Positions 31,975-40,787 of a stretch of 64,000 nucleotides of DNA are shown here, in pieces. Below the pieces are notes generated by a model. That model was not told the origin of the DNA and ran no database searches. It saw only the letters and a list, made by a program, of their open reading frames with translations. Origin of the DNA: Eudorina sp. 2006-703-Eu-15 (lineage: Eukaryota; Chlorophyta; Chlorophyceae; Chlamydomonadales; Volvocaceae); the NCBI GenBank assembly GCA_003117195.1, contig BDSI01000025.1, positions 514,898 through 578,897 of the forward strand, in the 5' to 3' direction. Both the position numbers and the translations under genes were made by a program. Every line of letters starts with the position of its first letter. Within the stretch, counting starts at the first letter, position 1.

Positions 31975-32990
31975 AAGCTCGGCAAGACCTAAGCGCACGC
32001 CCGAGCGGGGCACGGAGGAGGGGAAGGGCGGCCCAAGCGGGACCGGGGAGGCGAAGGCGCACGCCCATTAGCGGGGCCAGGGGAGGGGAGGCGCGCGCCC
32101 AAGCGGGCCCGGGGGGGGGAAAAGCTCGCGCCCAAGCGGGGCCCGGGGGGGGGGGGTAAGCGCGGCCCAAGCGGGCGGGGGAGGGGAAGGCGCGCGCCCA
32201 AGCGGGGCCCGGGGGGGGGAGTAAGCGCGGCCCAAGCTGGCCCGGGAGGGGAAGGCGCGCGCCCAAGCGGGGCCCGGGGGGGGGTAAGCGGGGCCCAAGC
32301 GGGCTTGGGAGGCGAAGGCGCGCGCCCAAGCGGGGCCCGGGAAGGGGCAAGCCCAGACCAAGCAGGGCCGGAGAGGGAAAGGCGCGCGCCCGAGCGGGGC
32401 CCGGAGGGGGGGAAAGCGCAGCCCGAGCGGGGCCCGGGGAAGGGGAGGCGTGCGTCCATGCAAGGACCGGGGAGGAGAAGACGCGCGCCCAAGCGGGCCC
32501 AGGGTAGCGAAAGCGTAGCCCAAGCGGGGCCCGAGGAGAAGGAGGCGCGCGCCCATGCGGGGCCCGGGGAAGGGGAGGCGCGCGTCCATGCAAGGACCGG
32601 GGAGGAGAAGGCGCGCGCCCAAGCGAGCCCAGGGTAGCGAAAGCGAAGCCCAAGCGGGGCCCGGAGAGAGGGAGGCGCGCGCCCATGCGGGGTCCGGGAA
32701 GGGGAAAGCGAGACACAAGCGGTGCCCGGCGTGGTGAAGGCGCGCGCCCAAGGTGGCCCTGGGGGGGGGAGACGCGGGCGCCCAAAGCGGGGCCCGGCAA
32801 GGCGAGGCGCGTACCCAGACGGGCTCGGGAAAAGGAAAGAGCGTGCCCAATCAGGGCCCGAGAAAGGGGAGGGAGAGCTCGGGGAGGGCATGGAAAGAAG
32901 GGCGATGCGCGAGTATCTGGGCGGGGCAAAGGGAGCGAGCGAGGCTAAGGCGGGCCGGAAGGCCCCAAGGGCGGAAGTGTAACCGGGCAT
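31975..32990. repeat. GC-rich degenerate tandem-repeat leader
   Basis: About 1 kb of variable units of roughly 30 and 60 bp built on GCGCGCGCCCAAGCGGGGCC and GGGGAGGGG. The repeats keep all frames open on both strands, giving long Ala/Gly/Pro/Arg-rich ORFs that I regard as artefacts. The array precedes the gag start by about 90 bp, so it is in the 5' UTR. Confidence 0.8.
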
Positions 32991-33080
32991 CGTGCCCGGG
33001 GTAGCGAGCATCGGCCACAGGGTCCATTACGCGCGGCTGACACCGGCCCCATCCTGCCCGCTGTGACCCCGGTGCGCACA

Positions 33081-34355
33081 ATGCAGCAAGAGCATGACCC
33101 CAGCCGCGGGGTTGCGGGCAGGCCGCCCACGCTGGAGGAAGTGGCGCCCAAGCGCCCCCGTCGCGCAGTGCTGGGCGAATTCGCTACCTTGGACGCGGAG
33201 GTCCCCTCCGAGGGAGAGGCGCAGCAGCCCGCGGGCTACGACCTCGGCTATGGGTTAGTCGCGCGGATTTACCAAGAAGGGCCGCAGCACGCGCAGGCGG
33301 GCCCGGGGGAGGCGGCTCGCGGGGTTTTCAGCACAGGTCTCGGCGAGCGGCAGCCCCCGGCGCCGCCGACGCTCGCCGGGGCACGGGAGCCCGTCGCCGG
33401 ATTATCCCGACAAGTGCGCTTCAGCGACGGCGGCGCACCGATGAGCCGGCCGGAGGCGTTCGACGCCGGTCAACGACGCCTGCCTTTCCCACCACTCGCA
33501 GCGTACGGGGGCCTGGCGGAAATGTGTGGCGGCGGTTCGCTGAAGTTGCCGCCTCGGGGACCGCCGCTCCCGCCGCCCGACCTGGTCCCGGCGCAGGGCA
33601 GCCGGCCGCCCTTGGGATACACCAGGGCGGCCCTGTCGCCCATGCGCGCGCCCGCTCACCCATCGCGTGCGCCGCTGGTCAGCCGACCCGCCCCGGCGCC
33701 GGCAGGAGCCAACCCCCTTTTCATGAGGACCACGACACTCGCGGCACCCGCGGCGAGAGGCGCCGTGGAAACCGAACTGGAGGAGCGCTGTGGCTCCTCC
33801 GGCGGGGCGACAGAGCCCGAGGACCCGTCCCCGGACATGGACGACCCCCGGCATCCGCGGCTGATGCGACTCCACACCGAGGCGGCGGGGGACCACGGCC
33901 CGGCGGTAACCGAAGGGTACACCATCGGCCCTGCTTACGGGTGCCCGGAGACGCGGAGCCTCGCCACCTTACCTTTGCGCGTGCCATTGGGTTACATCCC
34001 GCCGCAGCCAGCCCGGGCACCGCAGCCGAGCCCGGCGGTGGTCGCGGCCTGCGACATCATCGATGCCCGGCAGGGGAGGGCCACGCATTGGGTCGCGGAG
34101 ATGCAGCGCGCCTTCCTGGTCCCGGAGGCGGACGATCTGGAGTTGCTCGGCATTTTGTCGGCGCTCGTCGCACTGTTCACCGAGATCTTCTCAGCGCCGC
34201 CATCGAGCCTGGAAGACCTGCTGATCCTCGGAGGCACCCTCGAGACCCTGAATGAGAACCGCCAGGCCCACACGGCCCACAGATTGCTGTGCCTTTGGAG
34301 GCGGCCGGGCCGGAAATCCGCCCGGTCCTGGAACAGCTGCTCTAGGCTGCTCTGA
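33081..34355 (+). pseudogene. gag-like ORF, 5' part, truncated by an inverted duplication
   Basis: The first ATG is at 33081 (MQQEHDPSRGVAGRPPTLEE). The protein is Pro/Ala/Arg-rich with a more structured end (IIDARQGRATHWVAEMQRAF, LLGILSALVALFTEIFSAPP). At about 34277 the reading frame runs into the inverted copy of RT-region DNA and stops at 34355. Similarity to other gag proteins cannot be judged by eye; the call rests on position. The remaining gag segment lies at 35635-36519. Splitting of gag should prevent normal particle formation by this copy. Confidence 0.65.
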
Positions 34356-35634
34356 AAGTCTGGGTCCGGGGTCAGGTCGCGCGCCTCCGGGCTGCCTAAC
34401 TGCGTCAGCATGTGCAGGGCGTCGTGCAGCTGCTCCCGTGCGATGTCACGCTCTTCCTCGGAGAGCGGGGGGAGTGCGGGGTTGAGCATGCTCTCTGGGA
34501 ACTGGTTACAGTCGGGCCTCGTCCGCGGCTGCCAAGCCAAAACTTCTGCGGGCTGGTCCTCCAGCGGATCACTCGCCAGCTCCCACTCCTCCTCTGCCCC
34601 CCATAACAACGGCGGCTCGGGGTAAGGTTCAAAACCTTGGCCATTGTACCCCGCACCCCCCCCCCGCCCGGTTCCCTCTCGACGTCCCTCGCCTACGCCG
34701 CGCAGGTGGGGGGAGGCGCGCCACTTAAACACCACCTCGATACGGCAAACTCGCGAAATTAGACCTGGCCACACGCACGGGTCTCAGCCCGTCCCTCCCT
34801 TGTGCGCGCGCGGGACTCCTTTAGGCTGGCCCGGTGGGTGGGGGGTCGGCGCGCAGCATGGCCTCCAGCTCGGTCACAGATGCGTGGCGCCAGTGGCAAT
34901 CCGTGCGCGGGCAACCCCCACTCGTGAGTGAGTCCAGGCAGAGGGAGCGCCGGCGCGCCACGCGCCGGACCGTGCCCGGCAGCAGACCCGGCCCCAGCCT
35001 ACCCCGCAGCTCGCTCATCAGGGTCGCACTTACCAGGTCCGCCACGTTCTGCCCGCCCCGGCCGCCGCCGGCGCCCCCGCGCCCCCTTCCCCAAAAACCC
35101 GCGGCGCCCGGGCCCTGGCGGCCTCCACCCGCTCCGCGTCCTGCGCCCGCCAGGGGGCCCCCGTCGGGGTGCGCCGGCCCCGCGTAGACCTGGGCGCTCC
35201 CCCCCACCGACGCCATGCTAGCGCTGCTAGTCGCCGCCGACGGGGGCGGCGCGGCCCTTGGGCCGATTGGGGCGCCGCCCCAATCTGCGCGCGGCGGGGC
35301 GGGCACCACACCCCGCCCCGAGGCTGCGCCCAGGCCGGCGAATGACTGGGCTGCCTGCGCCATGGACTCTGCTGCCTTTTGGAGCTCCGCCGCTGTCACG
35401 CCCGTGTGGCCCACGTACGGGGCCTCCTGGTTGGCGGTTTTCAACTCCTTGACCAGGCGGCGCATGTAGATCAGCTGGGCGTACCGACTCTCCAGCAGCT
35501 CGGGGAAAGACAGCTCGTCGGTGAGGGCTCCGGACACCGTCACCCGCTGGCTGAACGTCGACAGCACCCACTTGGCTCTGTCCGTGGCGAAGTCCGCCAG
35601 ATCCTGGGCCTGATGGAGCAGGCCCGCCGCTAAC
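34277..35634 (-). repeat. Left arm of a 1.36-kb inverted duplication inside the retrotransposon
   Basis: This arm is the reverse complement of 35704-37061 with few differences (for example a C10 run against G8 in the right arm, and 34922-34924 against the right copy). It carries, on the - strand, a copy of the gag C-terminus and the start of the RT ORF. The outer border CCACAGATTGCTGTG mirrors CACAGCAATCTGTGG at 37047-37061. It interrupts gag. Confidence 0.92.
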
Positions 35635-35703
35635 CTAGGGAGGAACACCCACGACCTGGCCAGCAACATGGGGTTGCAGCTGTCGTATGGCATGAACTCG
35701 AAC
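35635..35703. other. Spacer of the large palindrome
   Basis: About 69 bp of unique DNA between the arms. It reads in the + gag frame as NTHDLASNMGLQLSYGMNSN, so the spacer and right arm are the original gag sequence and the left arm is the added copy. Confidence 0.7.
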
Positions 35704-36519
35704 CGGCTGGCGGCGGGCCTGCTCCAGCAGGCCCAGGATCTGGCGGACTTCGCCACGGACAGAGCCAAGTGGGTGCTGTCGACGTTCAGCCAGCGGGTGG
35801 CGGCGTCCGGAGCCCTCACCGACGAGCTGTCGTTCCCCGAGCTGCTGGAGAGTCGGTACGCCCAGCTGATCTACATGCGCCGCCTGGTCAAGGAGTTGAA
35901 AACCGCCAACCAGGAGGCCCCGTACGTGGGCCACACGGGCGTGACAGCGGCGGAGCTCCAAAAGGCAGCAGAGTCCATGGCGCAGGCAGCCCAGTCATTC
36001 GCCGGCCTGGGCGCAGCCTCGGGGCGGGGTGTGGTGCCCGCCCCGCCGCGCGCAGATTGGGGCGGCGCCCCAATCGGCCCAAGGGCCGCGCCACCCCCGT
36101 CGGCGGCGACTAGCAGCGCTAGCATGGCGTCGGTGGGGGGGAGCGCCCAGGTCTACGCGGGGCCGGCGCACCCCGACGGGGGCCCCCTGGCGGGCGCAGG
36201 ACGCGGAGCGGGTGGAGGCCGCCAGGGCCCGGGCGCCGCGGGTTTTTGGGGAAGGGGGCGCGGGGGCGCCGGCGGCGGCCGGGGCGGGCAGAACGTGGCG
36301 GACCTGGTAAGTGCGACCCTGATGAGCGAGCTGCGGGGTAGGCTGGGGCCGGGTCTGCTGCCGGGCACAGTCCGGCGCGTGGCGCGCCGGCGCTCCCTCT
36401 GCCTGGACTCACTCACGAGTGGGGGTTGCCTGCGCACGGATTGCTACTGGCGCCACGCATCTGTGACCGAGCTGGAGGCCATGCTGCACGCCGACCCCCC
36501 ACCCGCCGGGCCAGCCTAA
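35635..36519 (+). pseudogene. gag-like ORF, 3' part, with a C-terminal CCCH-like zinc knuckle
   Basis: The open frame has an ATG at 35668 and a stop at 36517-36519. It includes AQDLADFATDRAKWVLSTF and SRYAQLIYMRRLVKELKTA, then a Gly/Ala/Pro-rich stretch. The end LCLDSLTSGGCLRTDCYWRH has Cys-x8-Cys-x4-Cys-x3-His spacing, close to a CCCH nucleic-acid-binding finger, which suits a gag. It is separated from the 5' part of gag by the inverted duplication, and removing about 1,354 bp would bring the two frames into register. Confidence 0.65.
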
Positions 36520-37061
36520 AGGAGTCACGCGCGCGCACAAGGGAGGGACGGGCTGAGACCCGTGCGTGCGGCCAGGTCTAATTTCGCGAGTTTGCCGTAT
36601 CGAGGTGGTGTTTAAGTGGCGCGCCTCCCCCCACCTGCGCGGCGTAGGCGAGGGACGTCGAGAGGGAACCGGGCGGGGGGGGTGCGGGGTACAATGGCCA
36701 AGGTTTTGAACCTTACCCCGAGCCGCCGTTGTTATGGGGGGCAGAGGAGGAGTGGGAGCTGGCGAGTGATCCGCTGGAGGACCAGCCCGCAGAAGTTTCG
36801 GCTTGGCAGCCGCGGACGAGGCCCGACTGTAACCAGTTCCCAGAGAGCATGCTCAACCCCGCACTCCCCCCGCTCTCCGAGGAAGAGCGTGACATCGCAC
36901 GGGAGCAGCTGCACGACGCCCTGCACATGCTGACGCAGTTAGGCAGCCCGGAGGCGCGCGACCTGACCCCGGACCCAGACTTTCAGAGCAGCCTAGAGCA
37001 GCTGTTCCAGGACCGCGCGGATTTCCGGCCCGGCCGCCTCCAAAGGCACAGCAATCTGTGG
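35704..37061 (+). repeat. Right arm of the 1.36-kb inverted duplication
   Basis: It carries the native copy of the gag 3' end and the beginning of the RT ORF. With the left arm it can form a hairpin of more than 1.3 kb around a 69-bp loop. Confidence 0.92.
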
Positions 37062-39119
37062 CGAGAGTTTTTTGTGCTCACCGGCCAGGGCGAGGTCAAC
37101 AGCACGCGGCGTAAACTGCTAAAAATGATCGAGGACGGCATCAAGCTGGACTTCGTAGGGGTCTCCGCGCCAGGGCAGCGAGAGCCCCCGCAGCAAGCCA
37201 AGAAACTCTTAGCCGTCCAGGACATGTTGAGAAGGGCGGCCCCGGGGCGGGACCCGGCAGAGCTGTTTAGTGGCCCGCGGCCGCACCCCGTACGGTTCCC
37301 CAACCACGCGAGCACCACCCAACACCATGACTTCGTGACCCGCGAGATAGAGGAGTGCCTGCGACAAGGAGTAATCCGCCCCTGGGAGGCCGCGCAGCCG
37401 CCCACGGTGGTGAACGGTCTGCGGGTCGTGGACAACGGGAAAAAGCTGCGCCTCTGCATTAACCCCATGTACATCAACGCGTTCATGAAATACCGCCCGC
37501 TCAAGTACGGGCAGCTCAAGGACCTCCCGGACATTCTGCAGCGAGACGACTACCTGTACGTTACGGACGACAAGTCGGGCTACTGGCAGCTCCGCCTACA
37601 CCCGTCCATGTTTGAGTACACGGCCATGGAGTGGCGGGGCCGTTTGTACTACTGGCCGCACCTGGCCTTCGGCCTGGCGCCGGCGTGTCACATTTACACG
37701 ACCCTGAAGCAGGAGCTGTTCCGAGCGGTAAGGGACGCAGGCGTGCGGAGGGCTTTCCTGATCGACGACCACCTGGGAGAGGCGGCGGGGAAGCAGGCGG
37801 CCAAGTTCCAGTGTCGGGCAGTTGTCACGCTCATGGCAGCCCTGGGCTTCACCCTCAGCTTGGGCAAGTGCCAGCTGCTGCCGCGGCAGTCAGCCAAGTT
37901 CCTGGGCATGATAGTCCACGCGGACCGGCTAGCTTTCGAGGTCCCGCCAGAGAAGGTGGCTGCCCTAGAGCGGCTGGTGGCGGAGCTGGCCGCGCAGAAC
38001 GAGGCCACCAAGCGCCAGTTGGCTCAGGTGGCGGGTCGGGTCGTGTCGATGGCCCTGGCGGTGAGCCGCGCCCCCCTCCACAGCCGTATGGTGGCCCGAG
38101 CCATGGCAGGGGTGGAAGACTGGGACGAGGCGCTGCCGGACCCGCAGACCGCCATACGCCAGGCGGAGCTATTCTTAGAGCTCCTAAGGGCCCGGAACGG
38201 CAAGGCGTCCTGGCACCGGGGGCCATGTGTAGTGCTGAGGCTAGCAGGCGACGCGTCGGACAGGGCGTACGCGGCTTTCCTGACGGATGGCCAGCTCGCC
38301 GAGACGATGCAGGCGCCCTTCTCGCCGGGAGAAATGCAGCGCATGGCGCGGGGAGAGTTCAGCAGCACGGAGCGCGAGCTGGGAACCCTGCAGCACGGAA
38401 TCGAGTGGCTCCAGCACCGGGCTCCGGACCTGGTCGACGGGGGCCTGCTGCAGTACCAGACCGACAGCCAGGCGGCCGCTTTCTGCGTCATGGGCATGAA
38501 GGGCGCGGGCCCGTGCCTGGAGCGCGTGGCGGACATTTACCGGCTCTGCGCAGCCAGGGACCTGGAGGTCGAGGTCGTCTGGTTCCCCCGCACGGAACCC
38601 AACCAGCGGGTCGCGGACGCCCTGAGCAAATACGAGGACAGCTCACAATGGGCCCTCAACACGCGGGTCTACGAGGAACTCCTGCGGATCCCGGAGCTCA
38701 GAGGCCGGCGCCCGAGCCTCGATTGCTTTGCGGACTCGCACACCACTAAGGTCCCAGCGGCTTTCTACTCGCGCTTTTGGTGCCCGGGCTCCAAAGGGGT
38801 GGACGCCTTCACCCAAAGCTGGTCCCCACCGGAGGACGGGGAGCCCCCGCTCCTGTGGATTAACCCCCCGTTCGACCAAATGGGCAAGGTCGTGCGGAAA
38901 ATCCAGGACGACCGGCCGGACTGCATCCTCATCGCCCCGGTCTGGCCCCGATGGTGGGCTGCGGTGCTGCCCACCCTCCCGGTGGCAGCGCACCGGTTTC
39001 TGCCACACGTTCCGGACCTGTGCGTCCCGGGGCCGCAGGTACCCAACGCCGGGGCCCGCGCGCCGAAGGCACCCCGCTACCGCATCCAGGCACTCTATAT
39101 CCGGTGGGACCGGCCCTGA
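36729..39119 (+). CDS. Reverse transcriptase - RNase H - adenine-methyltransferase-like polyprotein
   Basis: The frame is open from at least 36729; the first ATG is at 36849 and the TGA is at 39117-39119. RT domain: LYVTDDKSGYWQLRLHPSMF, HLAFGLAPACHIYT and the catalytic FLIDDHLG (YxDD box, about residue 342). RNase H: acidic residues in LAGDASDRAY, SSTERELGTL, YQTDSQAA and RVADALSK. C-terminal domain: DCFADSHTTKVPAAFYSRFW and LLWINPPFDQMGKVV, with the NPPF box of N6-adenine methyltransferases (about residue 709), as found in DIRS-order elements. There is no aspartic protease or DDE integrase. The 5' end lies in the inverted duplication, and a homopolymer difference between arms (8 against 10 G/C) changes the upstream frame, so how translation begins is unclear. 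Confidence 0.93.
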   Translation: MLWGAEEEWELASDPLEDQPAEVSAWQPRTRPDCNQFPESMLNPALPPLSEEERDIAREQLHDALHMLTQLGSPEARDLTPDPDFQSSLEQLFQDRADFRPGRLQRHSNLWREFFVLTGQGEVNSTRRKLLKMIEDGIKLDFVGVSAPGQREPPQQAKKLLAVQDMLRRAAPGRDPAELFSGPRPHPVRFPNHASTTQHHDFVTREIEECLRQGVIRPWEAAQPPTVVNGLRVVDNGKKLRLCINPMYINAFMKYRPLKYGQLKDLPDILQRDDYLYVTDDKSGYWQLRLHPSMFEYTAMEWRGRLYYWPHLAFGLAPACHIYTTLKQELFRAVRDAGVRRAFLIDDHLGEAAGKQAAKFQCRAVVTLMAALGFTLSLGKCQLLPRQSAKFLGMIVHADRLAFEVPPEKVAALERLVAELAAQNEATKRQLAQVAGRVVSMALAVSRAPLHSRMVARAMAGVEDWDEALPDPQTAIRQAELFLELLRARNGKASWHRGPCVVLRLAGDASDRAYAAFLTDGQLAETMQAPFSPGEMQRMARGEFSSTERELGTLQHGIEWLQHRAPDLVDGGLLQYQTDSQAAAFCVMGMKGAGPCLERVADIYRLCAARDLEVEVVWFPRTEPNQRVADALSKYEDSSQWALNTRVYEELLRIPELRGRRPSLDCFADSHTTKVPAAFYSRFWCPGSKGVDAFTQSWSPPEDGEPPLLWINPPFDQMGKVVRKIQDDRPDCILIAPVWPRWWAAVLPTLPVAAHRFLPHVPDLCVPGPQVPNAGARAPKAPRYRIQALYIRWDRP

Positions 39120-39327
39120 TAAGGTGCGCGGTCAGAGGCCAGCCGTTGCCCCCGACATCAACCCGGCCACCAAGGGGCGCCAGGGCCGCTCCCCGCGGTA
39201 TCGAGTTAAAAGGCCTTTTCCCGCCTCATCCGCACCGCCACAGGATTCGCGTGGAGGGGCGCGGCGGGCCTGGAGGCTTTGGGCGATATATTTGGGGTTT
39301 GCGGCCATCCTGGCGGGCGCGCGTGCT

Positions 39328-39801
39328 ATGGATGGCGGCTCCCCGGGCAGCGACTTCATGGAACCCCCGGCCAGCCCGCCCCCCAGCCCGGATCTGGGCA
39401 TTCGCGGCGAGCGGAATGTGTTAGAACTTATGCGGGGAGATGGGGGTCAATGGTGGTGCATGCCCCTGCCCAGAGAGGGAACCGAAGGATGGCGGCGGTA
39501 CCGCAACCCTATCGTGATCCACCGCCTGGAAACGGCGGGTGTGGTAGGGGCCTATGTGCTGCACAGCGGTTTCTTGTATGGGTGGGTCGAGGGCGCGGAT
39601 TCAGAGCCGTGGCAGCGACTCCTGAGGATGTATGAAGCGATGACGGGACGGGCCTCGGCCGAGCTGACGGAATGCGAAGACGAGCTGAGTCGTGAGTCGG
39701 GGGCTTATGGGGATAGGGGCCCCCGGGGGCCAGCCCCCGCTATTCGGGATTCGGACTACAGCCCTAGATACACCTATTACCACCTCGCACCTCTTAGCTG
39801 A
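39328..39801 (+). CDS. Accessory ORF A of the retrotransposon, unknown function
   Basis: The ORF of about 157 codons runs from the ATG at 39328 to a TGA at 39799-39801, starting MDGGSPGSDFMEPPASPPPS. It contains GGQWWCMPLPREGTEGWRRY and YVLHSGFLYGWVEGADSEPW. It lies about 200 bp after the RT polyprotein in the same direction and overlaps the next ORF. Codon use resembles the RT ORF. I do not recognise a family; the frame is also open upstream. Confidence 0.45.
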   Translation: MDGGSPGSDFMEPPASPPPSPDLGIRGERNVLELMRGDGGQWWCMPLPREGTEGWRRYRNPIVIHRLETAGVVGAYVLHSGFLYGWVEGADSEPWQRLLRMYEAMTGRASAELTECEDELSRESGAYGDRGPRGPAPAIRDSDYSPRYTYYHLAPLS

Positions 39802-40303
39802 AGCGGCTCCCATAACGCCATGCCCCCAGGAATCCGGAACTCGACAGGCCGAGCAGGCGGGCTGGGCACTGGGCAGACGGGCATTCGGGGCGAAGGGAAG
39901 GTGGCGCGTCGATAGCTGGACCCATAGCCGCGAGGGAGGCGAGATAACCTTCAGCGAGAGGTGCTGGGCGGCGTCGCGTTTTGTGGGGCTCGCGCTGGCC
40001 TGGGGCGACACGTGGAGGTTGAAATACAGAGCGGCAGGCGCGGGGTGGGAAGTTTGGCTGCGGGAGGTGGGTGAGGGCTCGGCGAGTTGGGTGGCGTGGC
40101 ACGAGGTAGAGGAGGAGCCGATCAGCGCCCTGCGGGCCGCGGTGGAGGACCTAGGTGCCGAGCGGGTGAAGGTTCGTGCCGTGTGGCCACGGTGTAGTTG
40201 GGGCGAAGCGAGGGGCTACCGGATAATACGCACACCAGCCGTGAAGAAGAGGATTCCGGTAGCGCTTGTAACGTCAGGAAAGGCGTCGCCCAAACTACTT
40301 TAG
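39707..40303 (+). CDS. Accessory ORF B of the retrotransposon, ending inside repeat B1
   Basis: The first ATG is at 39707 and the stop is TAG at 40301-40303, about 198 codons. It contains SERCWAASRFVGLALAWGDT, WRLKYRAAGAGWEVWLREVG and EEEPISALRAAVEDLGAERV. The last 34 codons or so are encoded by B1, so B2 carries a copy of that coding end without the rest. It overlaps ORF A by 95 nt in another frame. No family is recognised. Confidence 0.45.
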   Translation: MGIGAPGGQPPLFGIRTTALDTPITTSHLLAEAAPITPCPQESGTRQAEQAGWALGRRAFGAKGRWRVDSWTHSREGGEITFSERCWAASRFVGLALAWGDTWRLKYRAAGAGWEVWLREVGEGSASWVAWHEVEEEPISALRAAVEDLGAERVKVRAVWPRCSWGEARGYRIIRTPAVKKRIPVALVTSGKASPKLL

Positions 40304-40330
40304 TAAGCGTACGGTAGGAGAGATTACACT
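40202..40330 (+). repeat. Split direct repeat B1
   Basis: 129 bp starting GGCGAAGCGAGGGGCTACCG and ending GAGAGATTACACT. It matches B2 (42678-42806) over its whole length. It contains TGTAA at 40266-40270, a possible poly(A) signal for the + transcript. It is joined to A2 by two bases (AA). Confidence 0.95.
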
Positions 40331-40332
40331 AA

Positions 40333-40544
40333 TGACAATTACAGAAGTTCCCCGCTTCGGTTGGAGAAGTTGAGGTACGGCGGTACGGCGCCCGGATTCA
40401 GGAGCGTGTGAGATGTAACCAAACCTCCACGCAACTCTAAGCCTCTTCTTTGCTCTCTACACATTTCTCATCTCTATTTCAAGTACGTTGCGCATAGCGC
40501 TCCTCGGCGCGGCGCACGTTCCAGCAAGTTTAATTCAAAAAAGG
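40333..40544 (+). repeat. Split direct repeat A2
   Basis: This is a 212-bp copy of the left-end repeat A1 with two substitutions (GCGTGTGAG for GCGCGCGAG). It directly follows B1, giving the B1-A2 junction that is thought to template the circular intermediate. Confidence 0.95.
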
Positions 40545-40787
40545 CCACCCACCCACCCCTCAAATCGTGCGCAGCCCAGCGGTCCCCACGCCTAGGTCGA
40601 GTGCAGCGACCCAGGCACGCACTTCGACAAAACACCGCCTGACAGGCACCCGCGACTGCAGGCATGTTTCCTTCATAGCCAATCTACAACAACGACAGGC
40701 AAGGGTCCTCCGGACACGGGCGCCAGACAACTGCCATCAGCCCAGCGGGACGGACGGTGTTAGTGAGGAGCGCACCCATCGGTGCGG

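Noticed and set aside
31728..33011. Long Ala/Gly/Pro/Arg-rich ORFs on both strands in the retrotransposon leader
   Set aside because: They are open in several frames at once because the DNA is a GC-rich tandem array without stop codons; no domain or start context supports them.
34821..35819. Apparent second gag gene on the - strand
   Set aside because: It is the inverted duplicate arm of the gag 3' end, reading through the palindrome spacer, not an independent gene.
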